Below, one piece after another: positions 46,457-57,956 of a stretch of 64,000 nucleotides of DNA. Positions within the stretch are counted from its first letter, which is position 1, and each line of letters begins with the position of its first letter. The DNA lies in NCBI GenBank assembly GCA_902785945.1, contig CADAAR010000005.1:1-64000 (forward strand). The letters are read 5' to 3'. The translations under genes were made by a program, and so were the position numbers. This DNA is from an uncultured Prevotellaceae bacterium. GTDB lineage: Bacteria; Bacteroidota; Bacteroidia; Bacteroidales; Bacteroidaceae. Under the pieces are notes generated by a model. That model searched no databases. It worked only from the letters and a program-made list of their open reading frames with translations, and was not told where the DNA came from.

Positions 46457-47980
46457 CTACTTATAACACTCGAAAATAGTATCGACTGTCTGCTTAGGAA
46501 GCTTCTTGGTCAGGAGGCTGACGATCCAGACTACTGGGAAGCCGCCTACCATAGCGATGGCACCGCAGTTGATAGGATTGATGGGGTTGCCGGCAAGCAT
46601 GTTGATAACCGTGAGGCCTACGCCCCAGATGAAACAAGCCCATACAGAGGCTGTGGTAACGCCACGCCAGTAGAGACCCAGCATGAACGGTGCGAGGAAA
46701 GCACCAGCCAGTGCACCCCAAGAGATACCCATGAGCTGGGCAATGAACGTAGGCGGATTCAGGGCGATGAGCAGCGAGATGACGATGAAGAACATGATCA
46801 ACACACGCATCACCACCACCTTACGACGCTCAATCTTCTCAGCCACGATATCGTCGATGGTACCTTCCTCCACCTCACCAGGCAACGATTTCTTGTCGCG
46901 ATAGATCAGGTCGAGCGTCATCGTCGAAGAAGACGTAAGCACCAACGATGCCAGCGTCGACATAGAAGCCGAAAGCACCAGCAGCACCACGAGGGCGATG
47001 AGCACATCGGGCAGTGTAACAAGCATGGCAGGTACGATGGAGTCGAAAGCAATCTTACCCGTTGCCTCGTTGATCACCGGATCATACAGACGACCGAAAC
47101 CACCGAGGAAGTAACAACCACCAGCCACAATGAAGGCGAAGATGGTAGAAATGACCGTACCACGCTTGATGGCATTCTCGTCGGTAATCGAATAGAACTT
47201 ACCCACCATCTGAGGCAAGCCCATCGTACCCAGCGATGTCAGGATGACCACACCCAGCAGTCCCCACGGATCAGGTCCGAACCACGAGGCGAAGCCACCA
47301 TTTACATTAGGATCGGCATCAGAAGGAATAACAGCCAGTTTGTCGATGGCAGCAGCCAAACCACCCTGTGCATTCAGCACAGCGAGGATCACGGCTACGA
47401 TACCAAAGAGCATGATGATACCCTGAATGAAGTCGTTCATGGCTGTAGCCTTGTAGCCACCAATGATGACATAGACAGCTGTAAGAATAGACATGATGAT
47501 AACACAATACTCATAAGGAATATCGAAGCCCATCTCGAAAAGACGAGAGATACCGCTGTATACACCTGCAGTATAAGGAATCAGGAATACGAAGGCAATG
47601 ACAGAAGCTGTTACGCGCAAACCCTGATCGCTGAAACGGGTGCCAAAGAAATCAGGCATCGTACGGCTCTCGATATGCTGCGTCATCAACTTCGTGCGAC
47701 GACCCAGAATCAGCCAGGCTAAAAGCGAGCCGATAATGGCATTACCGATACCAATCCAGGCACTCGACATACCGTATTTCCATCCGAACTGTCCGGCATA
47801 GCCCACGAAGACCACTGCCGAGAAATAAGAAGTACCAAAGGCGAAAGCCGTGAGCCAGGGACCTACGGCACGACCACCTAATACAAAACCGTCAACACTG
47901 CTGGCCTGCTTGCGTGAGTACACACCCACACCTACCATCACGACCAGAAAAATTATCGTCAATAAAACCTTAATAATCAT
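46457..47980 (-). CDS. sodium:solute symporter (SSS family)
   Basis: 507 residues and about 13 membrane helices. The opening GVGVYSRKQASSVDGFVLGGRAVGPWLTAFAFGTSYFSA and the later GGYKATAMNDFIQGIIM are the SSS (PutP/SglT) signatures. It takes up a sugar, proline or another metabolite with Na+; the substrate is unknown. It follows the porin gene by 11 bp, so uptake through the outer and inner membranes may be coupled. Confidence 0.92.
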   Translation of the reverse strand: MIIKVLLTIIFLVVMVGVGVYSRKQASSVDGFVLGGRAVGPWLTAFAFGTSYFSAVVFVGYAGQFGWKYGMSSAWIGIGNAIIGSLLAWLILGRRTKLMTQHIESRTMPDFFGTRFSDQGLRVTASVIAFVFLIPYTAGVYSGISRLFEMGFDIPYEYCVIIMSILTAVYVIIGGYKATAMNDFIQGIIMLFGIVAVILAVLNAQGGLAAAIDKLAVIPSDADPNVNGGFASWFGPDPWGLLGVVILTSLGTMGLPQMVGKFYSITDENAIKRGTVISTIFAFIVAGGCYFLGGFGRLYDPVINEATGKIAFDSIVPAMLVTLPDVLIALVVLLVLSASMSTLASLVLTSSSTMTLDLIYRDKKSLPGEVEEGTIDDIVAEKIERRKVVVMRVLIMFFIVISLLIALNPPTFIAQLMGISWGALAGAFLAPFMLGLYWRGVTTASVWACFIWGVGLTVINMLAGNPINPINCGAIAMVGGFPVVWIVSLLTKKLPKQTVDTIFECYK

Positions 47981-47992
47981 AACTATGTGTGT

Positions 47993-49081
47993 TTAGAATG
48001 CAACTTGAACTTGGGCTTGGAGCCAATCATAATCTTTGGAGCTAATGTTCTCACCACAGAGGCAACGCGTGTACTGCAGCTGAACACGGCACTTCTTATA
48101 GAACCAATACTGCAGACCGATGGTCAGATTGGTCTGATCCCAGCCGTCCACAGAAGTGTTGCGGTCGTAGGTCTCACCAGAAGCCACGAGGTCGAGGGCA
48201 CCAGCCACAGGAATCGTAGTGGTGACATAACCACCTTTGCTGCCTACTTCGCCATCCTCACCACCGAGCCACTCAGCACGGATACTGGCAGGACGAGCCT
48301 CCTTGTACTGACCAGGAGAATAAGCCACAGTCTTGTATTCGGCACCCACACTGTAGCGGTTGCGCTTATAGTTGTCGCCTACCTGGATATCAGGGTTCCA
48401 TGCAGCCTTGCCCACAGCATTGCCAGTGCCCAGATAGCCAGAGCCCACGATGCGAAGACCATCGAACGGTCTCACTTCGAGTTTGGCGATAAAGTCTTTC
48501 TGATTATTATTATCCTTACGGTTGATACCCTGTCCGCTCATTAGCGCGAGGTTATAGCGCAAGAAGCCCTTGAACAGGTCACCGTAAATCTCAACACCCA
48601 TATCACGGCCATAATTCACGCCATTCAGGGGATCAGGTCCTTCACCAGCCAGATAGAGCACGGCCTGCGAATAGACGTCGATAAGCTCGAGTTGTGTTGG
48701 TGACATCGGATTCTCCATCGTATAAGAGTGCTTGAACTGTCCAATACGGACGGTCAAGGCATTGTCGTTGGAGATTCGATAATCGGTGTAATACTCCTGA
48801 ACCACGCTGGAGAAATCGTGCATAAACATAAATGACCAGCGGTCAGTGATGCGGGCCTTAGCCCAAAGAAGTGTGCGTTTAAGGTTATAACTGTTGGTTG
48901 CCTTGTCGTTGGGATTCTGATAACTCCAGCCTCCCTGTGCATAACCGTTGAGCGTGATACGACTTGTGAAATCTTTCATCCAGTCTGTTTCAGAACTCTT
49001 TTGTTGACCCATAGCGGCCACACTGCTGAACACTGCCAGTGCTACTGCCAGCGTTCGCCACATAAAACTTTGTTTTCTCAT
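47993..49081 (-). CDS. OprO/OprP-like porin
   Basis: 362 residues; signal peptide MRKQSFMWRTLAVALAVFSS, then alternating strands typical of phosphate-selective-type porins (FTSRITLNGYAQGGWSYQN, WSFMFMHDFSSVVQEYYTDY) and a C-terminal strand ending in Phe (QAQVQVAF). It precedes the symporter gene. The substrate is not implied by the family name alone. Promoter -7 box TAATTTTG at 49132-49125 on the minus strand. Confidence 0.85.
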   Translation of the reverse strand: MRKQSFMWRTLAVALAVFSSVAAMGQQKSSETDWMKDFTSRITLNGYAQGGWSYQNPNDKATNSYNLKRTLLWAKARITDRWSFMFMHDFSSVVQEYYTDYRISNDNALTVRIGQFKHSYTMENPMSPTQLELIDVYSQAVLYLAGEGPDPLNGVNYGRDMGVEIYGDLFKGFLRYNLALMSGQGINRKDNNNQKDFIAKLEVRPFDGLRIVGSGYLGTGNAVGKAAWNPDIQVGDNYKRNRYSVGAEYKTVAYSPGQYKEARPASIRAEWLGGEDGEVGSKGGYVTTTIPVAGALDLVASGETYDRNTSVDGWDQTNLTIGLQYWFYKKCRVQLQYTRCLCGENISSKDYDWLQAQVQVAF

Positions 49082-49124
49082 TTTGTCATTTGTTTGAAGT
49101 TGAAATGTTAAGTTTATGCGGATG

Positions 49125-49132
49125 CAAAATTA
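49125..49132 (-). promoter_or_regulatory. promoter -7 box of the porin-symporter operon
   Basis: Minus strand TAATTTTG followed by C; a TTTG lies 16 bp upstream, a short spacer. Confidence 0.5.
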
Positions 49133-49212
49133 CAACATTTCTTTCAAACAAACGACAAAAAGATAGAAAAACTTTAAAATAAGTTACAATTCGTCAATAA
49201 AGACGATAGAAA

Positions 49213-51687
49213 TCAGATGTTTGGCGTATCCCAGATCTTGGTACTGGTACACTGAACTTTCTGCGTCAGCTTGCCAATCTTAAATTCAAAATCACCTTCT
49301 TCGAGTGTCCACTTTCCGTCGGCATTGACAAATGCGAGGTTCTTGGCTGGAAGTTGGAAGGTAACGGTCTTAGTCTCTCCAGGTTGCAACTCAATCTTCG
49401 TAAAGTCACGCAGACGCTTGTTGTCAGGCACGATTGAGGCCACAAGATCACTGCTATACAACAGCACAGCCTCCTTACCAGCACGACTACCCGTATTCTT
49501 CACATCGACACTCACTGTCAGGATATCGTCAGACGTGAAGGAGGTCTTGTCGACCTTCAGGTTGGCATAGTCGAAAGTGGTATAGCTCAGACCGTAGCCA
49601 AAGGGCCACTGCAACGACACTTTCGCATCGTAGTTATAAGCACCTGCCATCGTGCCCACTTCCTCGCTGACCTTATAATCATAGGTATTAAGGGAGTTTA
49701 TCTCACGCGGATAGGTATAAGGCATCTTACCAGAGAAGTTGGTATCGCCAGCCAAGAGATTAGCGAGGGCATCACCACCATAGTTGCCAGGAATGAGGAT
49801 ATCCACTACGGCTTTTGCCAATGGTTCGATGTCAGCAATGAGGCGTGGACGACCTTCGTTGAGTACGAGGATGACAGGTTTACCCGTCTTGGCCAGTTCC
49901 TTCACGAGGTTTCGCTGGTTCTCAGAGAGCCAGAGGTCGGTGAGGTTGCCAGGCGTTTCTGTGTAAGAATTCTCACCAATGGCAGCGATGATGATATCCG
50001 CATTAGCTGCAGCAGCCACCGCCTTTTCTATTTCTGGTGCATTCTCTACATAGTAGGCACCATCCTCGTTATAGGTTACGCCCTGTTCGATGATGATATT
50101 CTGCTTACCATATTTATTACAGAGAGCCTCGTAGATGGTGTTGTATTTCTCAGAGAGGTGTTCTGCCTTCGAGCCCTGCCAGGTATAGCTCCAGCCACCA
50201 TGCAGACAGCGCATCTGATTGGCATTAGGACCTGTCAACAGAATCTTCTTACCCTTCGCCAACGGCAGGATATTACCTTCATTCTTAAGGAGAACCATTG
50301 ATTCCTCAGCAGCTTTGAGGGAAGCAGTCGCAAATTCAGCAGAACCGAACTTCTCGTAGCCCTTGCCACCTGTGTTTGGTTTCTCGAAGAGACCCAAACG
50401 ATACTTGGCACGCAGGATACGGCGCACGGCATCGTCGATACGTGACATCTTCACCTTACCTTCGTTGACAAGTTCCTTCAGCAGGATACAGAACTCCACA
50501 CTATAGGGATCCATCGACATATCGATACCTGCATTGATGGCGATACGAATGGCATCCTTTTTGTCCTTCGCCACATGTTCGCGAGAATAGAGGTTGTTGA
50601 TATCTGCCCAGTCTGTCACAAGGAAGCCATCCCATTGCAGATCCTCCTTCAGCCACTTGGTGAGATACTCATAACTGGCATGGACGGGTACACCGTTGAT
50701 AGAGGCTGAGTTCACCATCATGGTCAACGTACCAGCGAGGGCAGCCTGCTTGAAAGGCTCGAAATATTTCTCACGGATCATCTGCGGAGACAGGTAGGCA
50801 GGCGTACGATCCTTACCAGACCAGGGAGCTCCGTAGGCGAAATAGTGCTTGGTACTGGTACCTACGTGATACTGGTCGATGTGATTGTTATCATCACCCT
50901 GATAACCCTTGATCTCAGCCACCACCATCTTTGAATTGACGATGGCATCCTCGCCAAAGCTCTCCCACACACGAGGCCAACGGGGATCGCGACTCAGATC
51001 CACCACAGGGTTATACACCCAAGGACAGTTAGAGGCACGACTTTCGTATGCTGTGATTTCTGCACCAATACGCGCCAGTTCGGTATTGAACGTAGCACCC
51101 AGGTTGATAGGTTGTGGGAAGAGCGTGCCACCCTGGGTATAGGTTACACCGTGGTTATGGTCGAGACCATAGATATCAGGAATGCCCAGATACTTCATTG
51201 ACTTTTCCTGAATGAGGCGGATCCACTCCAGCCACTGGTCTACACGTGCAGCACTTGAGCCTGGAGCATTCAGGATAGAACCCACCTTCCATTTCGAGAT
51301 CAGCGTATCGAGCATCGTCTCGTTAATCTTCCAGAGACGTCTTGTCTCGCCTTGGTAGATATCTATGGGGAAGGCACCCAACTGGTCGATAATCTGCTGA
51401 TCGGTCTTTTTCAGCGTCGCATCAACCTCTTCTTTCGACCTGCCATACTGCTGCAGCACACTACGAACCTTCTCACGGTCAACCTTTGCATTCTCGACCG
51501 TCATCTTACCCATCACATCGAGATTCAATTCGAGCATCTGTCCGATCTTCTCGTCGAGCGTCATCTTGGCGAGTGTCTTCTCTACTTTTGCCTCTAAGGC
51601 TTCATCACGGGGAATAGCTGGTTTCTGCTGTGCCATCACACTCATTGAGACACAAGCCATAACCATCGAAATCAGTACTTTTTTCAT
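49213..51687 (-). CDS. glycoside hydrolase family 3, beta-glucosidase-like
   Basis: 824 residues with a signal peptide ([20 protein letters not shown]). GH3 N-terminal barrel with [29 protein letters not shown] and the nucleophile Asp359 in FLVTDWADI; then the GH3 C-terminal domain ([14 protein letters not shown]) and an FN3-like end. Such periplasmic enzymes remove terminal beta-glucose (some beta-xylose) residues. Next to the GH31 gene, with divergent promoters, a role in xyloglucan oligosaccharide breakdown is likely. The promoter is a perfect TTTG-N20-TATCTTTG. Confidence 0.92.
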   Translation of the reverse strand: MKKVLISMVMACVSMSVMAQQKPAIPRDEALEAKVEKTLAKMTLDEKIGQMLELNLDVMGKMTVENAKVDREKVRSVLQQYGRSKEEVDATLKKTDQQIIDQLGAFPIDIYQGETRRLWKINETMLDTLISKWKVGSILNAPGSSAARVDQWLEWIRLIQEKSMKYLGIPDIYGLDHNHGVTYTQGGTLFPQPINLGATFNTELARIGAEITAYESRASNCPWVYNPVVDLSRDPRWPRVWESFGEDAIVNSKMVVAEIKGYQGDDNNHIDQYHVGTSTKHYFAYGAPWSGKDRTPAYLSPQMIREKYFEPFKQAALAGTLTMMVNSASINGVPVHASYEYLTKWLKEDLQWDGFLVTDWADINNLYSREHVAKDKKDAIRIAINAGIDMSMDPYSVEFCILLKELVNEGKVKMSRIDDAVRRILRAKYRLGLFEKPNTGGKGYEKFGSAEFATASLKAAEESMVLLKNEGNILPLAKGKKILLTGPNANQMRCLHGGWSYTWQGSKAEHLSEKYNTIYEALCNKYGKQNIIIEQGVTYNEDGAYYVENAPEIEKAVAAAANADIIIAAIGENSYTETPGNLTDLWLSENQRNLVKELAKTGKPVILVLNEGRPRLIADIEPLAKAVVDILIPGNYGGDALANLLAGDTNFSGKMPYTYPREINSLNTYDYKVSEEVGTMAGAYNYDAKVSLQWPFGYGLSYTTFDYANLKVDKTSFTSDDILTVSVDVKNTGSRAGKEAVLLYSSDLVASIVPDNKRLRDFTKIELQPGETKTVTFQLPAKNLAFVNADGKWTLEEGDFEFKIGKLTQKVQCTSTKIWDTPNI

Positions 51688-51721
51688 TGTCTTTTTTTAT
51701 TGTTAGTTATCTTCTTGGGCA

Positions 51722-51753
51722 CAAAGATACAAATAAATCGATGAAAAGCCAAA
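51722..51753 (-). promoter_or_regulatory. promoter of the GH3 (49213-51687) gene
   Basis: Minus strand TTTG at 51753-51750, a 20-bp spacer, TATCTTTG at 51729-51722. Confidence 0.72.
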
Positions 51754-51803
51754 TAAAAAGCGACTTTTTGAAACAAGAAGTCTTCTTTTTAAGAATTTAT
51801 ATG

Positions 51804-51811
51804 TATCTTTG
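51804..51811 (+). promoter_or_regulatory. promoter -7 box of the GH31 gene
   Basis: TATCTTTG followed by C, 37 bp before ATG 51849. Confidence 0.65.
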
Positions 51812-51848
51812 CATCCGATAAGCGCGATTACATCAAAAAACTAACAAT

Positions 51849-54131
51849 ATGAAAAGAACTATTCTATCTGCCATCGGCCTGCTGCTCGGAGCAGTGAGTT
51901 TGAATGTCCAAGCTCAAAATGTCACAGATGTCCAAGCTCACACCATCAGGGATGCCGTCACTTACACTTCGGGTGATCTGGTTGTCAAGCCCGTCGCCAA
52001 GAATGCCGTCAGAATCCAGTACATCCCAAAGGGGAAGAAGAAAAATCTGGTGAGTCAACTACCCGACTGGCTCTATGTGAAACATGACGAGGTAAAAAAC
52101 TGCAACGTGGTTGTAGAGAATGACACCGTCAACCGTATCCTTCGCATCAAGGACAAGCGCGGCAAGGTGTTTTTCACTGCCACTAAGCATACGCTAAAGC
52201 AATTCAATACATCAGCGTATTCCCAGAACCCTGGTTTCTATGAAGCCACGCTGACCTTTGACTCACCCAAAGACGAATACCTATACGGCCTCGGACAGTT
52301 CCAGGACGGCTATAGCAATGTGCGTGGTCTCTCTCGCAGACTGACGCAGGTGAACACGCAGATCTCCATCCCCATGCTCATTTCAAGCAAGGGCTATGGC
52401 ATCTTGTGGAACAACTACGGACTGACGGATTTCAATCCCTGCGATTACAGAGGTTGGCCGCTCAACAAACAGGAAGCTACTGGCACCAGTGAAGTGGTGA
52501 ATGTCACCACGACCGAAGGTGGCCGGCGTGAGGTACGACAGCGAAATATCTACACGGTGGATTTCACAGCTAATGAGACAGGAGATTACAGAATCATGCT
52601 GGATGTCGGCCAGAAGATGGCCCGCAGACATAACCTCGCCATCGACGGCAAGACCGTCATCGAGATGCAGAACATGTGGCTGCCGCCCACGGCCTCTGCC
52701 ATCGTGCATTTGGAGAAAGGCAGTCATCATGTCACAGCAGAGCTCACTAGAGGCGACGAGCCCAAATTCTCATACGGATTGGTACGCGATGAGACCACCT
52801 TCCGCTCACCGTTGGCAGAGGCCGTCGACTATACCGTATTCGTGGGCACGCCCGATGAGATCATCGCCACCTACAGGGAACTGACAGGCCAGTGTCCTCC
52901 CATGCCGGAATGGGCCCTCGGCTATATCCACTGCCGCGAACGCTTCCATTCCTCTGAAGAGATCCTCCAGACAGCGAACCGTTTCAAGAAGGAAGAGATG
53001 CCCATCAGCGTGATTGTACAGGACTGGCAATATTGGGGCAAATACGGCTGGAACTCGATGCAGTTTGATGAGCAGTACTATCCTGATCCCAAGGCCCTCA
53101 CAGACAGCCTCCACAAGATGGATATCCGACTGATGGTGAGCGTGTGGTCGAAGATTGACAAGAACTCCACCGTAGGTCGTCAGATGGTGCAGGACAACTA
53201 CTATATCCCCAATACCGACTGGATCGATTTCTTCAATCCAGACGCAGCTGCAGCCTATTGGAAGAACTTCAACGAGCGCTTGGTGCCCTTAGGCATCGAT
53301 GCCTGGTGGCAGGATGCGACAGAGCCTGAGAACGACGACTTGGCAGGCCGTCGGGTGAACAATGGCAAATGGAGTGGCGAACTGGTGCGCAATGTCTATC
53401 CCCTGCTGGTAAACAAGACCGTCTATGAAGGACTGGTGAAGGCCGGCAAGGAGCCGATGATCCTTACCCGTTGCGGATTCCCTGGCATCCAGCGCTATGG
53501 TTCTGCGATGTGGAGCGGTGATGTGGGCAACGACTGGGAGACCTTCCGTCGTCAGATCACGGCAGGCTTAGGCATGCAGGCCGCTGGTATCCCCTGGTGG
53601 ACGTATGATGCAGGTGGTTTCTTCCGTCCTGGCGACCAGTACACCAATCAGGATTATATCGAAAGGATGCTGCGCTGGATTCAGACGAGTGTCTATCTGC
53701 CCCTGATGCGAGTGCATGGCTATATGAGTAATACGGAGCCTTGGAACTATGGTAAGGAGGCCCAGCAGCTCTTTAAGTTGAGTCTGGAAGAGCGTGAGCA
53801 TCTGCTGCCTTATATTAAGAAATGTGCAGAGCGGGTATCGAAAGAGGGCTACACACTGATGCGTCCGTTAGTGTTCGACTTTGCTGATGATCCTATGGCC
53901 CTGCAACAGAAGTACGAGTATATGTTCGGTCCTGCGCTGCTTGTCAGTCCGATCACAGAGCCTGGTGTCACAGAATGGAAGACCTATCTCCCGAAGTCTA
54001 AAGGCGGATGGGAGGAAGTCCATACGGCTGAGCACTTCGAGGGCGGACAGACCGTCACTACCAAGGTGCACAAGGAGTTTATCCCCGTCTTCGTGCGGGT
54101 GTCTCACAAGAAAGAACTGGTGGGGAAATAA
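51849..54131 (+). CDS. glycoside hydrolase family 31, probable alpha-xylosidase
   Basis: 760 residues; signal peptide MKRTILSAIGLLLGAVSLNVQAQ. N-terminal beta domain with a PA14-like insert (about 235-310: TANETGDYRIMLDVGQKMAR), then the GH31 barrel with nucleophile Asp489 in WWQDATEPE and acid/base Asp558 in MWSGDVGND. GH31 with a PA14 insert is the layout of known alpha-xylosidases of Cellvibrio and Bacteroides acting on xyloglucan oligosaccharides. A 13-bp direct repeat (ATGTCCAAGCTCA at 51904 and 51928) lies at the signal peptide cleavage region. Confidence 0.9.
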   Translation: MKRTILSAIGLLLGAVSLNVQAQNVTDVQAHTIRDAVTYTSGDLVVKPVAKNAVRIQYIPKGKKKNLVSQLPDWLYVKHDEVKNCNVVVENDTVNRILRIKDKRGKVFFTATKHTLKQFNTSAYSQNPGFYEATLTFDSPKDEYLYGLGQFQDGYSNVRGLSRRLTQVNTQISIPMLISSKGYGILWNNYGLTDFNPCDYRGWPLNKQEATGTSEVVNVTTTEGGRREVRQRNIYTVDFTANETGDYRIMLDVGQKMARRHNLAIDGKTVIEMQNMWLPPTASAIVHLEKGSHHVTAELTRGDEPKFSYGLVRDETTFRSPLAEAVDYTVFVGTPDEIIATYRELTGQCPPMPEWALGYIHCRERFHSSEEILQTANRFKKEEMPISVIVQDWQYWGKYGWNSMQFDEQYYPDPKALTDSLHKMDIRLMVSVWSKIDKNSTVGRQMVQDNYYIPNTDWIDFFNPDAAAAYWKNFNERLVPLGIDAWWQDATEPENDDLAGRRVNNGKWSGELVRNVYPLLVNKTVYEGLVKAGKEPMILTRCGFPGIQRYGSAMWSGDVGNDWETFRRQITAGLGMQAAGIPWWTYDAGGFFRPGDQYTNQDYIERMLRWIQTSVYLPLMRVHGYMSNTEPWNYGKEAQQLFKLSLEEREHLLPYIKKCAERVSKEGYTLMRPLVFDFADDPMALQQKYEYMFGPALLVSPITEPGVTEWKTYLPKSKGGWEEVHTAEHFEGGQTVTTKVHKEFIPVFVRVSHKKELVGK

Positions 54132-54152
54132 AGAGACTGTTATATAATTAAC

Positions 54153-54240
54153 GACTACGAATTTCACGAATTATACGAATTAAATAGCCATTGATGATCA
54201 AGGACTTGGAAAATTCGTGTAATTTGTGAAATTCGTAGTC
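54153..54240. repeat. 29-bp inverted repeat made of 9-bp ACGAATT units
   Basis: Left arm 54153-54181 and right arm 54212-54240 match in 27 of 29 bases (30-base loop). Each arm is itself three 9-bp units (ACTACGAAT, TTCACGAAT, TATACGAAT and their reverse). It lies between convergent GH31 and GH43 genes and may end both transcripts, though it is A/T-rich without a G/C stem. Confidence 0.8.
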
Positions 54241-54242
54241 AA

Positions 54243-55856
54243 TTAAAGCAGTTTGAATTCGTCGACGTCGATGTAGCCGCCGGCTTTCTTCGTGGCGTAG
54301 TTGAAGATAGCAAACTTCGAGCCCATGAAGAAACGACGATAGTCGAAGATACAACGGTAGTTCTTCGTGCCAATCTGCTTCCACTCCATACCGTCGAGGC
54401 TGTAGTAGAAATTGGCAACGTCGTTATGACGGGGCTGGAAGTCACCATCGATGCGCAGCCAGATCTTCGTGGCCTTGGGCGCAATACCAGAAACAGACAC
54501 GCCCTCGATCATCTTATCCTCTACGTTGGTAACGGCCTTCTCACGATCTGAGAGACTCACCTTCTGTTCGCTCATCTCGAGATAGACGGTCTTGCCACGC
54601 TTCTTCAAGGCAAGTACGCCAGAGTCGCCATTGAAGGCAGAGAAACCTGCACAGTCGCCATCCTTCATCTTCGAGAAATCGATGCAGACCACACCAGAGC
54701 AAACAGGGCCGAACATACGCTGGGTAATGGTGTTAGGCGCCAGATAGAGATTGGGCACCACACGGTTGGTCTTCAGACGCAGGAATCCAGGACGCTCCGT
54801 GAGACTCCAGGCATTGTCGATGGGATTGTGGTTCCACTGCCAGTGAAGACCCAGCTTCGTCGAACTGAAATCATCGTTGCAGACAATCTCCTTCTTAGGC
54901 TGCCCACTCTTATAGGGGCGCATCACATCAGGCACCTTACCATATTCATCACCCAGCATCGGCCATCCGTCGATCCATCGGACGGGTGACAGCGTCAGCA
55001 CACGCCCTACTCCACCTCGGTCCTGGAACATGATGCCATACCAGTCGCCATCCTCCGTATCGACGATGGTGCCCTGTGCCAGATAAGAGAAACCCCCGAA
55101 ATCGCTCTCAAGGATCACGTTCTTCTCCCACGTGCCATTCAAATCCTTCGTACGATAGCAGACCTCACGACGGTGACGGCCCGGGGCATAGACATGCGAG
55201 ATGAGCTGTGCATAGTACACACCGTTATGCTTGATAACACGCGTACCCTCCAGCAAACCACGCTCATCGGCCTCACGCTGGAAATAGTGACGGAGACTAC
55301 CCTCGACGACACCTTTCAGATCACGCGTCAGCTGACACATCTCACCAGTACCGAAGAACACATACGGTGTGCCGTCGTCATCGAAGAACAGCGTCGCATC
55401 GTGGAAATGGCGCAGACGGGAATGGATTGTCCAAGGGCCCTCAGCCTTGGGAGCCGTAAAGATATAGGTATCTCCCATACGACCAGCCTCGTTGGGAGCC
55501 AGCAGCGCCCAGAACTTACCGTCGTGGTATTTCAACGAGGTAGCCCACTGTCCACGACCATAGACCGTTCCCTCCAGTAGGTCATACTTAGGCGAATCCG
55601 TCAGCTTGTCGAAGATATAGCCCACGGTCTCCCAGTTCTTCAGGTCCTTCGAAGCCATGACAGGCGCACCAGGCATCAGATGCATGGTAGTCGTCACCAG
55701 ATAGAAGGTGTCGCCCACACGGATGACATCCGGATCGGGCACATCCGCCCACAACATAGGGTTGTGGATCTTCGTGCTGTCACCCTCAGCCGCTGAGGCA
55801 CCCATGGCGAAGAACGCCACGGATGCCAGCAGTATGAGTTGTTTCTTGAATAACAT
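54243..55856 (-). CDS. glycoside hydrolase family 43, beta-xylosidase/arabinofuranosidase-like
   Basis: 537 residues with a signal peptide ending near ASA. The GH43 propeller has the base Asp in DVPDPDVIRVGDTFYLV, then LLEGTVYGRGQWATS and the acid Glu in LLEGTRVIKHNGVYYA. The C-terminal 200 residues form a concanavalin-like beta-sandwich (DUF1349/beta-xylosidase C type). Likely to release xylose or arabinose from arabinoxylan oligosaccharides. It is the third gene of the operon GH3-esterase-GH43; the 48-bp gap before it is an 8-bp repeat. Confidence 0.9.
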   Translation of the reverse strand: MLFKKQLILLASVAFFAMGASAAEGDSTKIHNPMLWADVPDPDVIRVGDTFYLVTTTMHLMPGAPVMASKDLKNWETVGYIFDKLTDSPKYDLLEGTVYGRGQWATSLKYHDGKFWALLAPNEAGRMGDTYIFTAPKAEGPWTIHSRLRHFHDATLFFDDDGTPYVFFGTGEMCQLTRDLKGVVEGSLRHYFQREADERGLLEGTRVIKHNGVYYAQLISHVYAPGRHRREVCYRTKDLNGTWEKNVILESDFGGFSYLAQGTIVDTEDGDWYGIMFQDRGGVGRVLTLSPVRWIDGWPMLGDEYGKVPDVMRPYKSGQPKKEIVCNDDFSSTKLGLHWQWNHNPIDNAWSLTERPGFLRLKTNRVVPNLYLAPNTITQRMFGPVCSGVVCIDFSKMKDGDCAGFSAFNGDSGVLALKKRGKTVYLEMSEQKVSLSDREKAVTNVEDKMIEGVSVSGIAPKATKIWLRIDGDFQPRHNDVANFYYSLDGMEWKQIGTKNYRCIFDYRRFFMGSKFAIFNYATKKAGGYIDVDEFKLL

Positions 55857-55859
55857 AGT

Positions 55860-57947
<2,088 letters not shown>

Positions 57948-57956
57948 TTATAGATA

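Noticed and set aside
46385-47722. 445-residue frame opposite the symporter gene
   Set aside because: His/Arg-rich, low-complexity translation typical of an antisense shadow; the symporter is clear.
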